DNA of 64,000 nucleotides, taken from positions 1 through 64,000 of the forward strand of contig JBBHKE010000866.1 in NCBI GenBank assembly GCA_037447655.1. Direction: 5' to 3'. The position numbers were made by a program, and so were the translations under genes. This document shows positions 1 to 11,742 of the stretch, piece after piece (position 1 is the first letter of the stretch; every line of letters begins with the position of its first letter). The notes under the pieces were generated by a model. That model saw only the letters and a list, made by a program, of their open reading frames with translations, searched no databases and was not told the origin of the DNA. This stretch comes from Zygnema cylindricum. Its lineage: Eukaryota; Streptophyta; Zygnematophyceae; Zygnematales; Zygnemataceae.

Positions 1-72
1 GAGGGAGAGGGAGGGAGAGTTGGAGGGAGAGTGGGAGAGGGGGGAGGAGGGGAGGAGGGGAAGAGGGGAGAG
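1..72. repeat. GA-rich simple repeat
   Basis: Almost pure purine tract of GGGAGA-type units at the window edge. No coding content. Similar purine or pyrimidine tracts recur at 45.8-46.0, 49.3, 52.7 and 53.3 kb. Confidence 0.9.
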
Positions 73-1628
73 AAAGAATGGTTTATTAAAAGAGTACCGT
101 AAGCTTGTATCCGCAAATGTTTTCCATAAAACATCGATTTAGTATATGAATACATTCAAAGTTAATACTCTAATAAATACACATCTCGTTAGTACCTCAC
201 CTCTAAACATTTTTATAACAAAAAGCTTGATAAACTATTGCCTAAACTTTAGGACTTTTACATCTTTTTTGGCCAAGGCATAGAATACCAAAATACTAAC
301 TAGAAGTGAAATTTGTTGATTGCGTCTATTTTTTTGCAATCAAAACATAACTTTAGTTTGCTCAAAAACAACCTTTTACCCTTAATTTTGAATATTATAC
401 ACAGTGTTTGTGAAAAACGTGTTAAACTTTGTTCACATTTTTAAGGAATCATCGTTCCCATGTTTTCCAGATATTTTATGAATATTTAGAATATTCAAAT
501 GATACTGTTTTGTTTATGAATAAATCCATGATTGGCATAAAAGCGACCTCTAAACTTGACATAGAGAATTTTAGACAATGATTATGAAAATCAAATCAAA
601 CCAACTACTTTAATATTTCGAAGTAATCCTAGGTCCTATGTTAATTTTATGAAAATGTGGAGTATTTTAGTGATCCTTACGGAAGATGGCAAAAGCATTC
701 TACTACACATATACAGCTTTAGCATGTATGTGGATAAGGCATACGTCATCTCAATATCTAATTTTACAGTTATGTCCTTCAAATTTTTTTCTTTCAATTG
801 TTTTTGTTTATTTTTATCTTTTTTTCGTTTGTATTTTTTATAAGGCAAACTTAAAATACATTTTTTACAACATCTGTTTCAATTTGTGTAATTACCTACA
901 CTGGTTATCTACGATAACTATTCCACCAAATAGAGACCTCATAACAAATCGTTCGCCCCAAGATAGTAATAGTATACTATATAACAACCCAACTTTTTTA
1001 CAATATCTTTTTTCTTGTTTCTTCATTAGGTGAAGGGAACAAATTATGACAATATTTCAAAAGATGAAAAATGGAGAAGAAAGAAGAGGACAAAAAAAGT
1101 GTAAAGTCCGACTTTATCCAACTAATCATTATCCTGGAGAGCTAGAGTGGATTTTTTTGTTACGCTTTGTAAAATTAGAACCTATTTAATGTTTGTAAAT
1201 ACTTATGCATGCTTATTAATACTTACTAAGACTTATTGTTACTTTTTAACTTTGTAGTACTAAAATTAAAAAAGAAAAATCAGCATCGGTCGATAGTATA
1301 GTGTCGTGTCGTGTGTTGTGTCCGCTAATACCCTTTATCAAACAAGGAAAAAAATTTCCTTGATCATTCGCTTTTGTGCCAAAATGCCTAAACATTTTTG
1401 AAGATCGCTTGTGCGTTCGCACCTTAATTGTCACAGGCAAAAAAAAGGATTTAAACGTTTACAACTAGCGGCAATTGTCCAGCACACTGCCCATCGTTAT
1501 TAGAGTTAAGGATTTATCGGTGTTAATGCGAACTTATGATATATATTTATAATTTAGTGCAAAGAGACGTGACATATTGTAGTCCACTCCCTTATTTAGC
1601 ATCGTTAACACTATTTTTTCATTTGTAT
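73..1628. other. AT-rich intergenic DNA
   Basis: About 1.5 kb of AT-rich sequence. Only short reading frames of low-complexity composition are present, and I recognise no gene, RNA or element. Confidence 0.6.
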
Positions 1629-1827
1629 CGCTATTAGTGTTCATAATTTTTTCGCCACTTAAGACATCTTTTTCCGGTACACACTTGTCCGATTTTCAAA
1701 TGGAGACCGCTAATCATACGGTGTAGATTAATAGCTTTCAATCGCAATCGTCGGATCGATAATCCGACAAGCGTGTACGGGTAAAAGATGTTTTAAGTGG
1801 CAACAAAAAACAATAACACTAACAGCG
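1629..1827. mobile_element. Foldback MITE-like element, copy 1
   Basis: A 199-bp palindromic element. It opens with CGCTATTAGTGTT and closes with the near-exact complement AACACTAACAGCG. The inner arms also pair (CACTTAAGACATC against GATGTTTTAAGTG, then GTACACACTTGTC against GACAAGCGTGTAC). It has no coding capacity. Relatives lie at 2848-2935 (right half only) and 51021-51214. Such small non-autonomous elements usually depend on a transposase encoded elsewhere; the superfamily is not clear from the ends. Confidence 0.7.
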
Positions 1828-2446
1828 AGACACGGTGTACTGTACTAAATCTCCTATACTGTAGGGTTTTCAACTCTAAAAACACCTGGCAATGTGTTTC
1901 ATGAAAAGTTTCAAATGGAGTGCCCCTCCGTTTCCACAAAAAATTAACGGACCTGCGAGTAGTTTTCCTTCCCAAACAATAGCTCGACCAATAGAAAACT
2001 GTCGTTTGGAACGGAACTGTACTATCTTGTTACGTATGGCATCGCATCGAATTGCTCTAACGGTCAGCTAATAAAACGAGATACAGATTACGAAGTTTAC
2101 GGATTACGGGATACGAATTACGGTTTTACGGATGACGAAGCACGGATTACCCAAGAGCAAAACAAACGCCTTTCCTGAGGTCGCAAACGGTCAACCGAAA
2201 CCGTGACCGACCGTTAACCGACCGCCCGCGTCGGATCCGGAACGGATTCGGGTGCCAAATTTGGGGGGCCGGGCGGAGTCGGGCGGTTGATTCACAGAAA
2301 AAAAAAATGGTTACGGTCGGGTAAGCAAAAAACAAAAAAAAAAAAAGTTTTGTACTGTCCATACTATCCAACATTATTGTACTTTGTACTCTTGGTATCG
2401 TGAAACGTAAAACGAAAATGTACCATTAATTTTGTACTTATTGGGG

Positions 2447-2821
2447 TACGGGCGGGTACGGGTAGTCGCGAGAAATCGAGTTTCGGTTAACTTTTATTTT
2501 CGTAAACGTGTTTCGAGTAACGGTTAACAATTTTGGAGCGTGACATAACCCGGTCGGGCGTCGGATACTCAGATTTTGAAAAAAAAAAACGGCCGGCTTT
2601 GTTTATCTAAAATTTTGACTTTTGCGACTTCTATTTCAGAGGTCGCAAAAGTCAAAAAAAATCATACCCGAAACCGACCGTTTTTTTTTTTCAATATCTG
2701 AGTAACCGATGCCCGACCGAGTTTTGTCACGCTCCAAAATTGTTAACCGTTAACCGACCGTCGTTTACAAAAAAAAAAAAACCGAATCTTGATTTTTCGC
2801 GACTAACAGTGCCCGCCCGTA
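2447..2821. mobile_element. Near-perfect 375-bp foldback element
   Basis: Two arms of roughly 185 bp are inverted copies of each other around a centre near 2634 (GCGAC...GTCGC). The outer ends are TACGGGCGGG and CCCGCCCGTA. Long matching blocks include GGTTAACAATTTTGGAGCG and its complement. It has no open frame. The GC-rich ends and the long palindrome suggest a non-autonomous DNA transposon, or an inverted duplication able to form a long hairpin RNA. Confidence 0.75.
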
Positions 2822-2847
2822 ACTGAAAGATAAGATTCTCATATTTC

Positions 2848-2935
2848 GATTGGCAGTCTCCATGTGAAAATCGAACAAGTGTGTACGGAGAAAAGATGTT
2901 TTAAGTGGCAAAAAAAATGTTAACCCTAATAGCGA
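2848..2935. mobile_element. Half copy of the 199-bp foldback element
   Basis: Matches the right arm of the element at 1629-1827: GTGTGTACGGAGAAAAGATG, then TTTTAAGTGGCA, ending in CTAATAGCG. The left arm is missing. It abuts the upstream region of the BTB gene. Confidence 0.6.
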
Positions 2936-3171
2936 TACGCTGTGTAATCTCTGCCAGAATCACAACCTCACTCTTTTGACTTTACCTGTCGGCTTTCCTT
3001 TAACTGAAGAAAAGAAAAGCAAACTTTTTTTTACTTCTTGACTTTTTGACTTAACTCTTTTCGCGGCTCTTTTTATTTTCAGTTGTTTCTTGGTCTTCGT
3101 TTCTCGCTCTAGAAAATGATCTCTGCGCCATTGTAGTTTTCGACGGGAAGGAATTTTTTTTTGCCATTTCT

Positions 3172-4631
3172 ATGGACGCCGATTCCGTTACAGTTCTAGT
3201 CGGTCCGAGTCGGAAACCGTTCGTTTTGAGCATGGAACTGTTACAGTTTTCGGATTATTTTAGGGTTTTACTTAGCGATCGATGGGCGACTGAAAACATA
3301 AAAAAGGAGGAAAATGTGGAGAATCGAGAAATGAAAAAAATGGAGGAAAACAAAAAGGATGAGAGTTTTGCGTCGGAAAAAAACGTAGTCGTGACACTTG
3401 ATTGCGACGAGGAAACTTTTGAAAGAGTTCTCCATGTGCTCCGTTCGAAACAAATTCAGGTTTTATTAATTTTTTTTAACTTTTTTTGTGAGTGATTTTA
3501 TCATCTTTTCCTCTATAAACAACTAAAATTTTTTCTTCATCCTCTTCCGAATGTGTTTTCACGGTTTTAGGGTTTTAAATAACCAATTTGATGGTAAAAA
3601 ACAAAATTTCTCTCAATTTAAGGAAAACGAGGATTGTGTCTCCTGTTGTAATTTGAGAGGTTTGGGGAAAAACCGGTTAAGGAGTTTTGCACTTATGGAA
3701 AAAAAAAAAAAAAAAAAAAAAACATAGCGAGAGAAAAAGATGCACTTTTTAAAAATAAAAGCCTAAAATTGTTGGAAGAGATTCTGTTCCAAAATGTCAT
3801 TATGGTAATTTTTTAATTCGAATATTTCTTATCGGAACCAAAATAATAGAACATGAAAGTAAAGCAATGTTCAAAGTTCAATTCCACACTAATTATGGTA
3901 TACCAATAGTGTCTTATAGAAAACTACGACCAAACCTAATTTTTTAGCGGCAATTGATTCATTTTTAATAACTTGTTTTTTGAACTCTCTTTTTCCAATC
4001 ATAGTTTAAGGTTTTTACCCCTTTTTCTCTATATCCATATTTGACATCGGCGTTAGCTTTTTTTTTTTTTTTTTTTATACCATCTTCAATCGTTTTTTAT
4101 CACTTTAATCATTTTTTAATCATTTATTTTTTTTGTTGTACCATTCTCAATCATTCCTGAACTTTTCAGAATCTGCTTTTAGTCCATTTTCAATCATACC
4201 AATCACCTTTCACACATTTATAAGCAGTCCCATTGTCAATAACTTTTACCTCATATCTATAATTTTTTAGGCGGTCCCGACTTCCCGTCTTACCGACGAG
4301 GAACTTTCTGGACTCCAAAGTCAACTTGAATTTCTTGGAATCGAATTCAACGATTTGGATTAAGCGACTTACGGACTAAATTCAAATATTTACAATTCTC
4401 ACGGAGATCCAACATTTGCAGTCAAATTTAATGTGCGAAACAATCATTTTGGACGAGATGTTTTTTGTAAGCAATTACGGCATGAATCCTATGTAGAACT
4501 TCTGGCAAATTTGCCTTACGGAATTATCAGTGGAACCGGTCTGTGTATAACCGAACTGCGGCAATACCAAAATGAAAAACCCCCGTGTCAATGCGGAAAT
4601 CCGATACAAACTATTAATTCAAGGTAAGGAG

Positions 4632-4710
<79 letters not shown>

Positions 4711-5724
4711 ATATAATACAATACAATACAATACGATGCAAATGCAATGCAGATGCAAATGCAAATGTGAATGCCAATGCCAATGCCAATGCCACTGCAA
4801 CTCTGCAACGGCACAAGCAAATGCCATGCCATGCCATGACATGCAATGCAATGCAATATAGAATGCGGAAAATGTTTGGTGTCGTACGGTGAGCTGTGGA
4901 AGAGTCGAGGGAGTCTCACCACATTGACTACGGCATTCCATTCCATTGATGTTCCAGTCCTTCCGAACTCCCCCTCCCCCACCCACTCCCACTGCCCACC
5001 CTTCCCCTCCCTTTCCCTCTCTCCCTTCCTCATTCCATGTACACAATTTGAATGAGAGCTGCTCTTTTTTATTTTGTATTTCCTTGTTCTTTTACTTTAT
5101 CTATTTATCATTTTTTTTTTCATGTTGTTATGATTATGTGTTACTGGTTTCTCCCATCTTTTTTTTTTTACAAAATAACATGACATTTTTCTTTTGAAGT
5201 ATTGTTTTTTTTTTCAATCTATACATTATTTTTTCGAAGTATATCCACACTAAATTAGTTTTACTACATTGTTTTGTTAAATAACTTTGTTTTTTTTTTA
5301 TTTTGTTTTAATTTTTTTTTCTTGTTCGAGTAGACAAGCGGCCAAATTGTGGGAATTGGCTTTGGAAGATCCCGATTTCAGTTCGCAACTAGAAGAACAT
5401 TACGAAAACATTACAGATTTGATCGAATCAAAAAAAGTAGATTTCGGTTCACTTGCCGAGATTTCGAGTCTTCTGATTACGGTTTCTTCTCCCGAAATCC
5501 AATGTTTTTGTAAAGAAAATTGTCTGAGTAAAAACAAAAAAGGCACCAAATGGGTAATAAGTTTTCATCATTGTCTCGCTTGGTGTGCTTTTTGTTCACA
5601 AGAACCGGATTATCGAACAAATATAATGCCAAAACTTTTGGCTAAAGGACTTCAAGTTGCGAAAAAACAATTGGAACTTGCTTTAGAATTAAAAAAAAGA
5701 CAAGAGTTGAAAGCTCGAGAGTGA
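3172..5724 (+). CDS. BTB/POZ-domain protein, three exons, one in-frame TAA
   Basis: Proposed exons are 3172-3459, 4271-4623 and 5334-5724, with GT-AG introns and continuous frame. Exon 1 encodes a BTB/POZ fold (ADSVTVLVGPSRKPF, then FVLSMELLQFSDYFRVLL and a charged linker, then VVVTLDCDEETFERVLHVLR). Exon 2 continues with LTDEELSGLQSQLEFLGIEF, the BTB-terminal helices seen in KCTD/BTB proteins. The remainder of exon 2 and exon 3 form a Cys-containing C-terminal region I do not recognise, ending in a Lys/Glu-rich helix and TGA. BTB domains mediate dimerisation or bind cullin-3; the role here is unknown. A TAA at 4361-4363 interrupts exon 2 in frame, although coding-like sequence and a good donor (AAG/GTAAGG) follow. 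Either the protein ends there (126 residues), or the locus carries a nonsense mutation or an unusual splice. The start is the first ATG in frame, but the frame stays open upstream after a possible acceptor near 3082, so an earlier exon is possible. Confidence 0.65.
3460..4270 (+). other. Intron 1 of the BTB gene
   Basis: An 811-bp AT-rich intron with donor CAG/GTTTTA and acceptor TTTTTTAG/GCGG. It contains an A-tract near 3700 and a T-tract near 4060. The exons join in phase 0. Confidence 0.6.
4635..4856. repeat. (CT)n microsatellite and ATGCAA hexamer array
   Basis: About 36 CT dinucleotides (4635-4706) are followed by AATAC repeats and degenerate ATGCAA/ATGCCA hexamers. The array lies inside intron 2 (4624-5333) of the BTB gene. 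Frames through it encode only low-complexity Leu-Ser or Arg-Glu runs. Confidence 0.9.
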
Positions 5725-6699
5725 AACGTACAAGAGTAAAAGGACATGATGTTTGAAAAGAGTGAGAGTAAAGGTAGGGGGGAGATAAAGGTAGAAAAAG
5801 GTAATGAAACAAAAGTGAAGTGAATGTTAGAGTGGAATACAACTGATAAATGTTTAAAGGGAACGATGTTTGAAAATAGTGTTGGTTTTTATTATTGATA
5901 AGTGCTTGTTTTAGAAAAAAAAAAAGAGAAAAAAAAAGATTTTTTTTTTTAAATCAATTTCAAGACTTTTTGTGGGGAAAAAACTCAATAGAGTAATGTT
6001 TAAGATTTTGGAGTTGAATTGTTCTTTCACCCTAAATTGGAGATTTGACTGTTTAGAATATTTAGTCAACATTTGTGTGTTTTTTACATTTAAAAGAAAT
6101 AGTTTACGAAAAAAAAAATCGTACTGTTCGATCTAAATTAGGTGTCTAAAGAAGAATATTGAAACTCTATTGAAGCTTATGTCTAAATTGACATCCACCA
6201 TTTCTCCCGTATGGCCGAATGCTAAATTGTAAACCTAAATAATTATTTAGCGTTGTGTAATGGACACGCGATCACTTTTCCTCCCAAACAAAAATTTAAC
6301 CAATAGAATGTTGTTATTCCTTAAGATCCACCGTGAATCTCTATTCGTGTAGAGAAGCATACAATGTTACTAACTCTATTTTGGGTTCAAATATCCAAAG
6401 ACATCAAGGCATTAACTCTAATTAATTTACATAACACTAATTGGATACACATTCCCATATCATAGTAGTTGTAGACTGTGTTCACATAGTCAACTTTTGA
6501 ACATGTGAGAACATGTTTGAGCGATTTCTCCTCCTTATTGCAATAAATCTAATCTGAGTGAGGTGTCATGTGTCGAAGCGACTCACTTTCACATATCAAA
6601 GTTGTTAAGTGACACTTTTTCTCTACTTTTGTATGAACTAACTTAGAGTTTTGGTATGAAACGACACATTTCTTCATTTCATTATTTAAATCCTACTTT
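5725..6699. other. Intergenic DNA downstream of the BTB gene
   Basis: AT-rich with homopolymer runs. No convincing gene or repeat. It presumably contains the BTB gene 3' UTR and poly(A) signal, which I cannot place. Confidence 0.5.
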
Positions 6700-6759
6700 G
6701 CCACCCCTTTTGTACCCCCCGACTAAGATGGTTTACCATCGTGCTTTTTAATTTATCCT
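6700..6759 (+). mobile_element. 60-bp LINE 3'-tail relic
   Basis: GCCACCCCTTTTGTACCCC, then GATGGTTTACCATCGTGC and TTTTTAATTTATCCTG, nearly match the 3' end of the LINE at about 23698-23758. It is an extreme 5' truncation that keeps the small GATGG-TTTA-CCATC hairpin. Confidence 0.75.
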
Positions 6760-7839
6760 GTGAGGTATTTTTAGAGTAGTTAGACACCGACTAAGGGTGA
6801 CATTCCATCAAGCGAGAAGTGGCGTAGTTTACAGAAATTCGTGACCCTCCGTACCAAATCGTACCGCCTATTTTGTTTTTATACGAAAAACAACATTACA
6901 GATAATCTTGCCGATACTCTCCGAAGGTCTTGGAGGTAATACTGGCCGTCGGATGTTCATCTGCGAGGAGTTCGCTTCATTTTTTCCTGTAACTGTCATC
7001 CCACCTCGAGGAGGTGCTCGAGGAGGTGGGTTGGCAGATACAGAAAAAATATCAACGAAAAATCTTAAGATTTGCACATGACACGCGCTTTCCAAAATAC
7101 AACCGAAAATATAAACGAAATTTCGTAACATTCCCCCGTCACGCTATTTTCGGTAACTTTGTTCGTCACATTATTTCTCTCAAAGGACGTTCGTTATGTT
7201 CAAAAACTGAAACCCTAAAAAATGAGCAGGCGTCTGCAAAAAATATAAATTTTTTGTCGTATGATTACTTCATACGCAGGTAAATGGTACGCAAGTCAAG
7301 ATTTGAAGCTATTTTTGTCTGTGCTAAAAATCTGAAAGATATTCAATATCGGATCGTAGCTTGCGTGGCGCCAGTCAATTTAGAACACGTGGCTTACAGA
7401 CTCCACGTGATGGACCATCGATTCAATCGACCCGGTCTGTAGAGTTTGCCGTATAATTTGCCGTACAATTACAGAAACGTATGATGGAACTTCACCCTAA
7501 GCCTAATCTTTACGAAGTACGGATTAAGGATGACGTATTACCGAAGAGCAAATAATTCCCTAATGTTTCGATTCGTACACCCGGACATTTTCGACCGGTT
7601 TCTAAATCTTTGGCGATTTTATAGATTGGATCCTCAATTTACGTGCAACCACTCATGTCGAAACATGTACATAAAAACTTATTTACAGACGTTACGTGAT
7701 GCATCCGAGGGCTGTGTATTACAATTTTTTTGCTGTTCGTACAAAAATACACATTTTTGTTGTTCGTACAAAAATATTGTTGTTCGTAGAATTACAGCGA
7801 CCTCTCGATGTAACCTCACCCTAAGGTGACGAATTTTGT
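6760..7839. other. Intergenic DNA with a small foldback near 7015
   Basis: A hairpin at about 6975-7060 is centred on CCCACCTCGAGGAGGTG, with partly pairing flanks (TACAG plus an A-run on the right arm). At 7500-7560 there is similarity to 2125-2165 (ACGAAGTACGGATTA-like). No gene recognised. Confidence 0.5.
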
Positions 7840-8372
7840 CGAAATCTCAAATCTGCCAAAACCACAACGTCACGGTTTTAACGTGACCTATCTTCTTCCC
7901 TCCGTTGAAGCAAAGAAGGTGTTTGAGACAAACTTTTATTGTCTTTTCTTGAATTTTTAACTTGACTTTATTTTGGTATCTTTTTTATTATCAGTTGTTT
8001 CTTGTTCTTCGTTTCTCTCTCTAGAAAATGACCTCTACGCCATTGTAGTTTTCGATGGGAAGGATTTGTTCTTTGCGATTTCTACGGAAGCCGATTCCGT
8101 TATAGTTCTAGTTAGTCCGAGTCGGAAACCGTTCGTTTTGAGCATGGAACTGTTACAGTTTTCGGATTATTTTTCGGTTTTACTTAGCGATCGATGGGCG
8201 ACTGAAAATGTAAAAAAGGAGGAAGTGACAAAGAGAGAAATGAGGAAAAAGGAGGGATATAGTATGGATGGGAGTTTTGCGTCGGGAAAAAACGTAGTCG
8301 TGACACTTGATTGCGATGAGGGAACTTTTGAAAGAGTTCTCTATGTGCTCCGTTCGAAACAAATCCAGGTTT
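7840..8372 (+). pseudogene. Duplicated BTB upstream region and exon 1, broken
   Basis: Homologous to about 2950-3465. It contains the same BTB exon (VLVSPSRKPFVLSMELLQFS, then VVVTLDCDEGTFERVLYVLR) and the same donor position (CAG/GTTTGTG at about 8370). The start ATG of the first copy is ACG here. No copy of exons 2 and 3 follows; a (GT)n run and unrelated sequence take their place. This is most likely a non-functional partial duplicate. The frame is open from 7973 without a stop, so an alternative upstream start is not excluded. Confidence 0.65.
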
Positions 8373-9328
8373 GTGTGTGTGTGTGTGCCTATGATCTTTG
8401 GAACTCGCTATATGGGGAGATGGGGAGTCTGGCGATTCATGGGAGGTGGGGAAGAGGCTAGTAATGACATAGGGGGGTCGCACCTATGGTTTTGCCAGTG
8501 TTCGTGCAGCTGGCAGCGGCCGCATGTCCGATCCACATGTACATAGCGACGAGTAGTAGATGATGTCGCGTAGTGAGGAAGAGGAAGACGACAGAAAATG
8601 GCGTGGACATCAATTGACACATCAACGTGTTGAGATCAATTTACACATGAATTAGTGTGGACATCATTTCACACGTGAACTAGCATGACATCAACTACAC
8701 CGCTCATAGTTATTAGTGTTCATAACACTAATTCGGTCGGGACTTTTTCTGGCCAAAAATCACAAAATAGAGTTAATAACATTATTAAAGGACATGGACT
8801 ACAATCTGCAACGTCTCCTTACACTAAATTAGTATTAATAATTCTAATTTCGCATTAACACTAATAAATCATTAACGCTAATAACGATGAGCGGTGCAGC
8901 AGTCCAATTAGTGTGAACATCAATTAACGCATGAATTAGTATGTACATCACACGTGAAAGTGTGGACATCAATTCATGCATGAATTAGTGTGGGTATCAA
9001 TTTGCACATGAAAGACCTCAATTGTTTCGTACATGGACTAGTGGGGAAACCGATTCGGTTATGCATGAATTAGAAAGGAGAAATATATAAATTTGTATAA
9101 AGAAGTCTTAAAGAAAAAATTATCCCCATCCTTTCTATTTGCCCATAACCTAATATTGATGAAAAGTGTTAGAATTTGATCAAAATGGAAAAGTTTGTCT
9201 GGAATGGAATTCAAAATGTTTGTGGTTTTCAGCAGTTAATTTATAACATGTTTTGATGATTATGACTTGCAATTGAAAATATATCTATTCCAGGGTGGTT
9301 TGTATTTTTTTTATTCTAAAACGGAACC
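8373..9328. other. Intergenic DNA with scattered TTAGTGTTAATAAC-type motifs
   Basis: Contains a short GT run and several recurrences of AACACTAAT/ATTAGTGTT and of 'CAATT.ACACATGAATTAGTGTG' phrases spaced irregularly. These look like degraded ends of the small foldback family. No gene. Confidence 0.5.
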
Positions 9329-9535
9329 GTCAATGTCATGATACAGTATTAGTGTTACTCTGATATAATAATAATAAAAAAAGAAATTAAAGTAACTGTC
9401 AATGTCATGATACAGTATTAGTGTTACTCTGATATAATAATAATAAAAAAAGAAATTAAAGTAACTGTCAATGTCATGATAGAGTATTAGTGTTACTCGG
9501 ATATAATAATAATAAAAAAGAAATTAAAGTAATAT
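9329..9535. repeat. Three tandem copies of a 69-bp unit
   Basis: Units begin at 9329, 9398 and 9467 with GTCAATGTCATGATA and end in an ATA/ATAA-rich stretch. Copies 1 and 2 are identical over the unit; copy 3 has a few changes. Short recent minisatellite. Confidence 0.9.
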
Positions 9536-9734
9536 TCAAAAGCAATAAACAACTAAAATAAAACTGATAGTTTTTTCTTCTTTTGACAATCTTAGCAGAC
9601 ATTAAAAAAAAATCACTAACCTTTAGAAATGTTGCTGCAGATAGCTTTGGAAATGTGAGGAAGGTATTCTTCGAATTTCTCATTTTTCTTCCTTTTTTCC
9701 ACCAACATTGCTGTCAAAAGCTTTGCATCTGTAT

Positions 9735-9834
9735 GTAAATAGGAAAGACACACGTGTGACCAAATAGGAAAGACACACACGTGACCAAATAGGAAAGACA
9801 CACACGTGACCAAATAGGAAAGAAACACATGACC
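9735..9834. repeat. Four tandem copies of a 25-bp unit
   Basis: Unit is CAAATAGGAAAGACACACAC followed by GTGAC, with 25, 25, 25 and 24 bp copies. No spacers, so not a CRISPR array. Confidence 0.9.
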
Positions 9835-10001
9835 TAACGGAAATCAAGCCGATATTTGGATCGCCTCTTGCTACAATTGAGGAATGTTGTTGATGTGAGT
9901 TACTAAATATGGGAATTGACAGATCCCGACATGGGTAAACGCCATACTCACGTGACCATTCACAACTTGGGACTTTCAGACGAAGTCGATGACCATTACT
10001 T

Positions 10002-10072
10002 GCGCCGGCCGGGAGTCGAACCCGGGTCTGATGCTTGGAAGGCATCTATCCTGACCGTTGGACTACCGGCGC
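10002..10072 (-). tRNA. tRNA-Gly(UCC), copy 1
   Basis: A 71-nt cloverleaf on the minus strand: acceptor GCGCCGG/CCGGCGC, D-arm GTCC/GGAT, anticodon arm GATGC-CTTCCAA-GCATC (anticodon TCC), variable AGAC, T-arm CCGGG-TTCGACT-CCCGG. The B box GGTTCGACTCC is intact, and no intron is present. It is identical to the copy at 12468-12538. Unlike that copy, it has no T-run within the next 60 bases downstream, so Pol III termination may be poor. Confidence 0.95.
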
Positions 10073-10141
10073 TTGTTGACATTTCATTGAGCTTGACTTT
10101 ATTTATAATTTTTTTTTTAACCCAAGACTGCCACTAAAAAG

Positions 10142-11734
10142 TAGTGTTGGGTATCGAGTAAATTCATATCGCGATAATATCGATATTCGATATATTTAAT
10201 ATCGATCGAGCAGAATCCTCGATATAGCGTACCGAGACCAACATAATTCATTGCGATATATATCGCGATGTATAGTATTTTTTTAAATTTAATATTTTAA
10301 ATTTCTACATAATATATAATTTTGGCGAAAAAGACAAATTGTCTCATACGCCACGTACGACGTGATTTTTGTTCCGTGACTTAAAGGTAGACGCCGCAAA
10401 ATGTAACCGACAAAAAAATATTATTTCTGTAATTCTTGTAATTACTTAGGGTGTGTCCCCATGTGCATAAGTAAGGGTTTTTTCCTGTCGTTTTGCTGTA
10501 AAACTTAGCGCCGTACTGCCTAAGTTGCAACCGTACGAAAGAATCGCAAATTTGTAGAGTACAATTTGCGTCATCCCTGAACTTGGGATGTACGAAAAGT
10601 TGTCGTCTTGTGCTTTTCGACCCACTTCGACGACAAAAAACGTCAACTTCAACCTTATCTTTAAAACACATGCGCGATGTGATTTAAATTAGGTTTTTTC
10701 GATTGACAAATAGGAACATACTTTCGCACGTGCCGTAAATTTCGACAAAAATCCTACGATTTCCAAGGACAAAGAAAAGTACATAGTTCGCTATGTTTTG
10801 TCCATTTGCGTTCTAATACGACAAAGACAAGTACACAATTTGTTTGGATTTGTCCGTTTTCGTCTAATAAGGATTTCTTTTTTTGCAGGGGTCTTCAAAT
10901 TCCGATGCCATTTCACGTCAAGCGGACAGGCGACGCGAAGGCAAGGCGCATCTTCTTCGACCATGAAATTGCACAGGCTGGAAGGCCACGTCTACAATGT
11001 CACGTAAGACATGCGACGTCACGCAGGTACAAAAACAATAGCGTGCGACCACAGATTGTAGACGTTGACAACCGTCACAGTACTATCGACGTATACAATC
11101 GTCACAAGCGTAAGTTACGATTTCGTCCTTACAGACATAGGGACACTTGAACACCGGGTCCGGCGGATCCGCGCTAAAATACAAAGTAATTTCGCTAAGT
11201 TACAAGTACATGGGGACACACCCTTATTTGGGGGAGGTCTCTGTAATAGTACGGACAGCAAAATTTCTTTATTACATTGGCCTCGGCTACATCGCGTATC
11301 GTCTGTAAACAAATTTTTACATACGTGTTCTGATTTGAGTGGTTCCTTGGAAGTTGACGATCAAATCTCTAAAATCGTCAAAGATTTGAAAACCGACCAT
11401 TTTCGTATTGGAAATCCGTACTTGCGTATTTTGTCATTATTGCTTCGCAAGTGTACCCATAATGTACCTCAGAGATCTCCCTTCCACTCTGCTGACTTTC
11501 AAGAAAAACCGTATTTCTTTTCGGCAAAGATTTTACGGTCACCTTGTCTGTGAAAATTTTCATTTTATATTTTTTTAATGCCTCGATATATCGGCGATAC
11601 GATATATTGGAGATATATTAGCGCTATAACGTGATATTTGATTTTTGATATATCGGAGAGATATATCGATTATCGGGTACCTGAAATTCGATATATATCG
11701 AATATCGGAAAAAGGTCCTCGATACCCAACACTA
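10142..11734 (+). mobile_element. hAT-like DNA transposon remnant A (1593 bp)
   Basis: Terminal inverted repeats TAGTGTTGGGTATCGAG and CTCGATACCCAACACTA. They are flanked by exact 8-bp direct repeats CTAAAAAG (10134-10141 and 11735-11742), the size typical of hAT insertions. Subterminal regions are packed with TATCGATATATCG-type palindromes. The interior contains a pair of inverted repeats (GGGTGTGTCCCCATGT near 10449 and its complement near 11208) and no recognisable transposase. A segment at about 10460-10680 resembles sequence outside the element at 12160-12395. Likely non-autonomous. Confidence 0.8.
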
Positions 11735-11742
11735 CTAAAAAG

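Noticed and set aside
4619-5055. Open frames up to 139 codons on both strands
   Set aside because: They run through a CT microsatellite and ATGCAA hexamers, and the peptides are pure low complexity.
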